Made by a program: the position numbers and the translations under genes. A DNA stretch of 64,000 bases from Candidatus Dormiibacterota bacterium (lineage in GTDB: Bacteria; Chloroflexota; Dormibacteria; Aeolococcales; Aeolococcaceae): the NCBI GenBank assembly GCA_019245575.1, contig JAFARE010000018.1, positions 54,589 through 118,588 of the forward strand. Direction: 5' to 3'. The notes under the pieces are model-generated. The model searched no databases. It was not told the DNA's origin and saw only the letters and a program-made list of their open reading frames with translations. This document shows, piece after piece, positions 59,459-64,000 of this stretch (the first letter of the stretch is position 1; every line of letters begins with the position of its first letter).

Positions 59459-60475
59459 ATGCCGCCCTTGTCCGCCCCCTCGCGACAGGCGACCGGCACC
59501 GTGGACGCGGCCGCGCGCCAGGCGGGCTTTCTCGGCACCGGCAGCTTCGTCCCTGAAGGCCGCCTCACCAACGCCGACCTCGAAGCGATGGTCGACACCT
59601 CCGACGCCTGGATCCTGGAGCGGACCGGCATCCGGGAGCGGCGCAAGGCCGGCTCCGGGCTCACCGCTTCGATGATGGGCGCCGAGGCGGGCCGCCGCGC
59701 GATGGCCGCCGCCGGCGTGTCGACCGTGGACGCGATCATCGTGGCCACCTGCACGGGCGACTCGCGCATCCCCTCGACCGCATGCCTGGTACAGCGGAGC
59801 CTGGGTCTCGACGGCGTCGCCGCGTTCGACATCAACGCCGCGTGCTCCGGCTTCCTCTACGGACTCATCCTGTCCCGGTCGCTCATCGCGACGGGCGCGG
59901 CGGAGACGGTGCTGCTCATCGGCAGCGAGGCGCTCACAACCTACATCGACTACACGGACCGCTCCACGTGCGTCCTGTTCGGAGACGGCGCCGGCGCGGT
60001 CGTGGTCGGAGCGGTGGCCGCCGGCGGCGTGCGCGCGGTGCGCTGGGCCGCTTCCGGTGCGAATTCGGACCTCATCTATTACGGGCCGAAGGACGGCGAA
60101 CCGGACACGATGAACGCGATGCGCATGGCCGGCAAGGGCACGTTCCGCATGGCGGTGGAGCGGCTCACCGAGGTCGCGTCCGACGTGTGCGCCGACGCCG
60201 GCTGGAGGGCTGAGGACATCGACCTGGTGGTGCCCCACCAGGCGAACCTGCGCATCATGGAGGCCGTCACGAAGCGTCTCGGCGTTCCCATGGAACGCGT
60301 CATGGTCAACATCGACCGCATGGGCAACACCAGCGCGGCGTCGATTCCCGTGGCGATGGCCGAGGCGGCCGACACGTCGCGCGTGCGCAACGGCGACCGC
60401 GTTCTGTTGATGGCGTTCGGATCCGGCGTGACCTGGGGCGCCGTGGCACTCGAATGGACCGGACAGCCGGCCTGA
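59459..60475 (+). CDS. fabH: 3-oxoacyl-ACP synthase III
   Basis: A 338-residue KAS III enzyme. The catalytic triad is visible: C129 in NAACSGFLYG, His in PHQANLRIM, Asn in GNTSAAS. It starts fatty-acid synthesis by condensing acetyl-CoA (or branched acyl-CoA) with malonyl-ACP. ATG 59459 is chosen; the frame is open upstream, with ATG 59405 possible. Its stop shares a base with the accD start. Confidence 0.93.
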   Translation: MPPLSAPSRQATGTVDAAARQAGFLGTGSFVPEGRLTNADLEAMVDTSDAWILERTGIRERRKAGSGLTASMMGAEAGRRAMAAAGVSTVDAIIVATCTGDSRIPSTACLVQRSLGLDGVAAFDINAACSGFLYGLILSRSLIATGAAETVLLIGSEALTTYIDYTDRSTCVLFGDGAGAVVVGAVAAGGVRAVRWAASGANSDLIYYGPKDGEPDTMNAMRMAGKGTFRMAVERLTEVASDVCADAGWRAEDIDLVVPHQANLRIMEAVTKRLGVPMERVMVNIDRMGNTSAASIPVAMAEAADTSRVRNGDRVLLMAFGSGVTWGAVALEWTGQPA

Positions 60476-61329
60476 TGCCCGCGCGCCGCCAGCCTCCGCT
60501 GCGGCGCCTGCAAGCGCCTGGCCCGCAGCTGCGGCCCGTGTCGCATGCGGCCACGATCGCGTGCGCAGCGTGCGGCCGCCGGTACGTCGCCGACCGCTAC
60601 GCGGCAGAGCTCAACGTGTGCGGCGGCTGCGGACACCATGCGCGGGTCGGCGCGGTGCAGCGGATCGAGCAGCTCGCGGACCCGGGCAGCGCCACCTCGC
60701 TGCGGCTCGAGGTCGCTATGCGCGACCCGCTGCAGTTCGACGACGGGGTGCCCTACACGGACCGCCTGGAACGCGCACGGGAGCGCACGGGCCTCGACGA
60801 AGCGTTCGAGATCGCGACCGCTGCGGTCAGCGGCGTGCCCGTCGTCCTCGCGTGCATGGACTTCGATTTCCTCGGCGGCTCACTGGGCAGCGCCGCGGGT
60901 GAGATGTTCGCCGAGGCATGCGAATGTGCCGTGGACGAGAGCCGCGCGCTGATCAGCGTGTGCACGTCGGGTGGTGCGCGCATGCAGGAGGGCATCGCGT
61001 CGCTGGCGCAGATGGCGCGGTGCTCGGCCGGTGTCAAAGCTGTGAGCGACGCGCGCCTGCCCTACATATCGGTGCTGGGTGATCCCTGCTTCGGCGGTGT
61101 CACCGCATCCTTTGCGGTGCAGGCCGACGTCATCCTGGCCGAGCCGGGTGCGCGCATCGGCTTCGCGGGCGGCCGCGTCATCGAGCAGGCGACACACGAC
61201 AAGCTGCCCGATGGCTTTCAGACCGCCGAGTTCCTGCTCGCGCACGGCATGCTGGACGCGGTGGTCGACCGCCGTGACCTGCGGCCAACCATTTCCCGAC
61301 TGCTCGACCTGTACACGCGCGCCGCATGA
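60475..61329 (+). CDS. accD: Acetyl-CoA carboxylase carboxyltransferase subunit beta
   Basis: A 284-residue protein with a zinc ribbon (CAAC at about 31-34 and CGGC at about 51-54) and a crotonase-like carboxyltransferase domain (DFDFLGGSLGSAAGEMF, TSGGARMQEG, GDPCFGGVTASFA, ARIGFAGGRVIEQ). It pairs with AccA to make malonyl-CoA. The start ATG shares an A with the fabH stop (TGATG). Confidence 0.94.
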   Translation: MPARRQPPLRRLQAPGPQLRPVSHAATIACAACGRRYVADRYAAELNVCGGCGHHARVGAVQRIEQLADPGSATSLRLEVAMRDPLQFDDGVPYTDRLERARERTGLDEAFEIATAAVSGVPVVLACMDFDFLGGSLGSAAGEMFAEACECAVDESRALISVCTSGGARMQEGIASLAQMARCSAGVKAVSDARLPYISVLGDPCFGGVTASFAVQADVILAEPGARIGFAGGRVIEQATHDKLPDGFQTAEFLLAHGMLDAVVDRRDLRPTISRLLDLYTRAA

Positions 61330-62144
61330 CCACCACGATCGAGACCACCGAGCGCGAGCAGGCCGCCTTCGCGGCGGTGGAGCTGGCGCGGCATCCGGCG
61401 CGGCCGCGCGCGCTGCAGGTGATCGCCGCCGCATTCGACGACTGGACCGAGCTGCGCGGCGACCGGCTGTTCGCTGACGACCGCGCCGTGGTCGGAGGGC
61501 CCGCGCGCCTCGGCGGCCGCGCGGTGATGGTCATCGGCCAGGAGAAGGGCACGGACCCGATGACGCGCGCGGTGCACAACTTCGGCATGCCGCATCCCGA
61601 GGGATACCGCAAAGCCACACGGCTGATGCAGCAGGCGGAGAAGTTCGGCATGCCGGTGGTGTGCCTCGTCGACACGCCTGCTGCGTACGCCGGCGTGGGC
61701 GCGGAGGAGCGCGGCCAGGCGTGGGCAATCGCGGATTCGCTGCTCCGCATGCTCAACCTGCGCACACCGACCATCAGCCTCGTGCTCAGCGAGGGCGGCT
61801 CCGGCGGTGCGCTCGCGCTCGCCGTGGCCGACCGTGTGCTGGCGCTGGAGAACGCCGTGTACACGGTGGCGCCGCCGGAAACGTGCGCGGCCATCCTGTA
61901 TCGCGACGCCGGGCAGCGAGCCCGCGCCGCTGCCGCGCTGCGTCCCGGCGTCGACACGGCGCACGAGATCGGTCTCGTCGACGAGCTCGTGCCCGAGCCT
62001 CCTCCCGGCGCGCACGCGCATCCGGCGATCGTCGCGGCGGCCATTCGTGGAGTGCTGATCCGCCACCTCACCGAGCTGGAGGCGATTCCGCTCGACGATC
62101 TGCTCGGCATGCGCGCGGATCGCTACCGCCGCGCAGGCGGCTGA
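61326..62144 (+). CDS. accA: Acetyl-CoA carboxylase carboxyltransferase subunit alpha
   Basis: A 272-residue protein. Typical parts are ARHPARPRALQVIAAAFDDW, ELRGDRLFADDRAVVGGPAR, GMPHPEGYRKATRLMQQAEK, CLVDTPAAYAGVGAEERGQA and SEGGSGGALA. It is shorter at the N-terminus than the E. coli subunit. ATGA overlap with accD. It converges with the DHA2 exporter gene, one base apart. Confidence 0.94.
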   Translation: MTTTIETTEREQAAFAAVELARHPARPRALQVIAAAFDDWTELRGDRLFADDRAVVGGPARLGGRAVMVIGQEKGTDPMTRAVHNFGMPHPEGYRKATRLMQQAEKFGMPVVCLVDTPAAYAGVGAEERGQAWAIADSLLRMLNLRTPTISLVLSEGGSGGALALAVADRVLALENAVYTVAPPETCAAILYRDAGQRARAAAALRPGVDTAHEIGLVDELVPEPPPGAHAHPAIVAAAIRGVLIRHLTELEAIPLDDLLGMRADRYRRAGG

Positions 62145-62145
62145 A

Positions 62146-63975
62146 TCAGGCCGCCAGCGCCACCGTTCCGCTCGAGCGTTCCGGCTTGCGCAGGAAGAAC
62201 GCCGGGATGAGCCCAACGAGCGTGATGATCGCGATGAAGGCGAACGTGCGGTCGAAGGACGTGCTCATCACGTTGCCCGCATAGGTGTGCACGAAGCCGT
62301 CATAGATCGCGTTGCCCGAGCTGCGCGGCGCACCCGCCGAGCCCTGCAGCGTCGAGCTCGACAGTGTCGACTGCAGCTGGCCGCACAGCGCCTGCGCGGT
62401 GACCGTCTGGTGCTGCACGGATGAGGCGGCGACCAGGACGCTCTGCGGCGGCGCGCACACGGTCTGGTGGGTGGAGGTGCTCACCTGCGCCACCAGCACC
62501 GTCACCAGCACCGCGATGCCGATGGAGGAGCCGATGCGCTGCAGGCTGTTGGTGATGCTCGACGCCCGTGAGCTGAACTCCGGCGCCACGCGCGCCAGCG
62601 CCGCGGCCATCGACGGCATCATGCAGAAGCCCATCGCGAAGCCACGCAGCAGCAGCGCGCCGACGATAAGCCAGATGGGCGAGTCGACGTGCAGCTGGGC
62701 CAGCAGCACGCCGCCGGCAGCAAGCATCACCAGGCCCAGCGCGACGACGGGCCGCGGGCCGAATCGATCGGAGAGCGAGCCGCCCAACGGCATGGCGAAC
62801 GCGGCGGTCACCGCCTGTGGCAGCAGCAGCAGCCCCGTCTGCAGCGCGTTGTAGCCGCGAATCTGCTGAAGGTAGAGCGGCAGCAGCAGCATGGCGCCGA
62901 AGAGTGCCGTGACGATGATGAAGCTCAGCACCATCGCCCACGAGAAGGTGCCGTCCTTGAACAGGCGCAGCTGCAGCAGCGGTTCCACCGAACCACGCCT
63001 GCCGAGGGGGACGTTGACCAGCGCGATGGCGGCCGCGCCGAACATCGCCAGCGCGTTGATGTGCGTCCATCCGTCGGCGAGCCCACCGCGCACGCCCATG
63101 GCCAGCGCGGCGATGAACAGCGGGAACATCAGCAGCGTCGCGGCGCGGCGACGGTCGAGCTGGCTGAGCACGAATGCGGCGGCCAGCACGGCCGCGACCA
63201 CGAGCAATGTCACGACGGTCGCGGACGTCCATCCCAGCGACGTGCTCTGGTCGACCGCATAGAGGATCGCCACCACGGCCGGCGTCGCTGTCAGCAGACC
63301 GAAGGCGTCCAGGTGCAGGCCGTGTGTCTTGTGCGTCTCAACCAGGAACCGCGTGGCGGCGATGAACGCGACGATGCCGATCGGCACGTTGACGTAGAAG
63401 ATGAGGCGCCATGTGAACGACTGGACGAACCAGCCACCCAGCACGGGGCCGAGCGCCGGCGCGAGCAGCATCGGCACGCCGAAGACGCCCATGATCTTGC
63501 CCATGTTCTGTCCGCCGACGGCCTTGAGGATGATCGTCATGCCGATGGGCATCAGCATGCCGCCGCCGATGCCCTGCACGATGCGGAAGAAGATGAGCTC
63601 GCCCAGGTTCTGCGCGAGACCACAGGCCATCGATGCCAGCGTGAACAGCGTGATCGTGATGAGATAGAGCCGCTTTGTGCCAAAACGGTCGGTGGCCCAG
63701 CCCGTCATCGGTATGACCGCGCCCTGCGCGAGCATGTAGCCCGTCACCACCCATGCGATGTCGTTGTACGAGCCGGCCTTGAGGTCGGCCTGCAGCGTGG
63801 GGATCGCGATGTTGACGATGGTCGCGTCGAGGATCGTCATGATCGTGCCCAGCAGCACGACGCCGAGCGCGACCCACTTGTAGTCGAAGCGGCCGACGCG
63901 CGCGTGCGCGACCTCGACCTCGTCGTCGGCCTCCGGGATGGTGGCGGCCTGCGGCTCGGTGAGCACCTCTGTCAT
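62146..63975 (-). CDS. MFS transporter, DHA2/EmrB family (14 TM)
   Basis: A 609-residue, 14-span transporter. It opens with an acidic tail, then KWVALGVVLLGTIMTILDAT and IVNIAIPTLQ (motif D1), GWATDRFGTKRLYL (motif A) and LGPVLGGWFV (motif C). GGGAGG lies upstream of ATG 63975. It is a proton-driven exporter of unknown substrate, the second of its type in the window after 3991. Confidence 0.92.
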   Translation of the reverse strand: MTEVLTEPQAATIPEADDEVEVAHARVGRFDYKWVALGVVLLGTIMTILDATIVNIAIPTLQADLKAGSYNDIAWVVTGYMLAQGAVIPMTGWATDRFGTKRLYLITITLFTLASMACGLAQNLGELIFFRIVQGIGGGMLMPIGMTIILKAVGGQNMGKIMGVFGVPMLLAPALGPVLGGWFVQSFTWRLIFYVNVPIGIVAFIAATRFLVETHKTHGLHLDAFGLLTATPAVVAILYAVDQSTSLGWTSATVVTLLVVAAVLAAAFVLSQLDRRRAATLLMFPLFIAALAMGVRGGLADGWTHINALAMFGAAAIALVNVPLGRRGSVEPLLQLRLFKDGTFSWAMVLSFIIVTALFGAMLLLPLYLQQIRGYNALQTGLLLLPQAVTAAFAMPLGGSLSDRFGPRPVVALGLVMLAAGGVLLAQLHVDSPIWLIVGALLLRGFAMGFCMMPSMAAALARVAPEFSSRASSITNSLQRIGSSIGIAVLVTVLVAQVSTSTHQTVCAPPQSVLVAASSVQHQTVTAQALCGQLQSTLSSSTLQGSAGAPRSSGNAIYDGFVHTYAGNVMSTSFDRTFAFIAIITLVGLIPAFFLRKPERSSGTVALAA

Positions 63976-64000
63976 CCCGCATCCTCCCGTGTCTCGTTGT

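Overview
The window is dense, GC-rich bacterial chromosome with about 85 genes, one tRNA and no rRNA, CRISPR array or intact mobile element. The mixture suggests a Terrabacteria lineage near Chloroflexota or the candidate phylum Dormibacterota, with Actinomycetota as the alternative. It contains an SCO1664-family kinase-like protein, a Ski2/HelY helicase, an alpha/beta hydrolase-cyclase fusion, a DUF6069 protein, a split b6-like cytochrome b next to caa3-type oxidase genes, and many genes that look leaderless. This placement is an inference from gene content, not from a marker phylogeny.

Layout. 0-8 kb: a cut-off GH15 glycosidase, a TPR protein, an orphan ParA, a DHA2 exporter and a long-chain acyl-CoA synthetase. 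8-15 kb: DUF503, a 141-nt nested inverted repeat, the HelY-like helicase, a leader-peptide attenuator in front of threonine synthase, an HtpX protease, a lipoprotein, LemA and a uracil-DNA glycosylase. 16-32 kb: SCO1664 protein, hydrolase-cyclase, two SDR enzymes, a GbsR-methyltransferase operon, an aminotransferase-fold protein lacking its PLP residues, MFS, a serine/threonine dehydratase-like enzyme, a CDF transporter, an ECF sigma factor, MarR-MMPL and an acyl-CoA carboxylase subunit.

32-47 kb is the accessory part: nitronate monooxygenase, a GntR-ABC operon, two RibD-like reductases, a GNAT pseudogene, MarR with a clear operator, small VOC, cupin and ABM-like proteins, an ankyrin protein, a metallo-hydrolase, a divergent arsenic operon (arsR-arsM / aqpS-arsC), a three-copy dispersed repeat, and three orphan immunity-like genes next to short repeats. 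It ends at tRNA-Arg(CCG).

47-58 kb is a respiratory supercluster on the minus strand: Rieske, split cytochrome b, triheme cytochrome c, CtaC, CtaD, CtaA, CtaB, a subunit IV-like protein, CtaG and a cupredoxin. Six small proteins are embedded among them, mostly single-membrane-span and easily missed by annotation. A roughly 190-nt nested palindrome separates this block from a fabH-accD-accA fatty-acid operon and a second DHA2 exporter at the right edge.

The most interesting signals are the Ile/Thr/Met leader-peptide attenuator before thrC, the two large nested inverted repeats, the set of small proteins in the respiratory cluster, the PLP-residue-less aminotransferase homologue, the degenerate hydrolase-cyclase, the dispersed repeat of the arsenic region and the leaderless promoter pattern.
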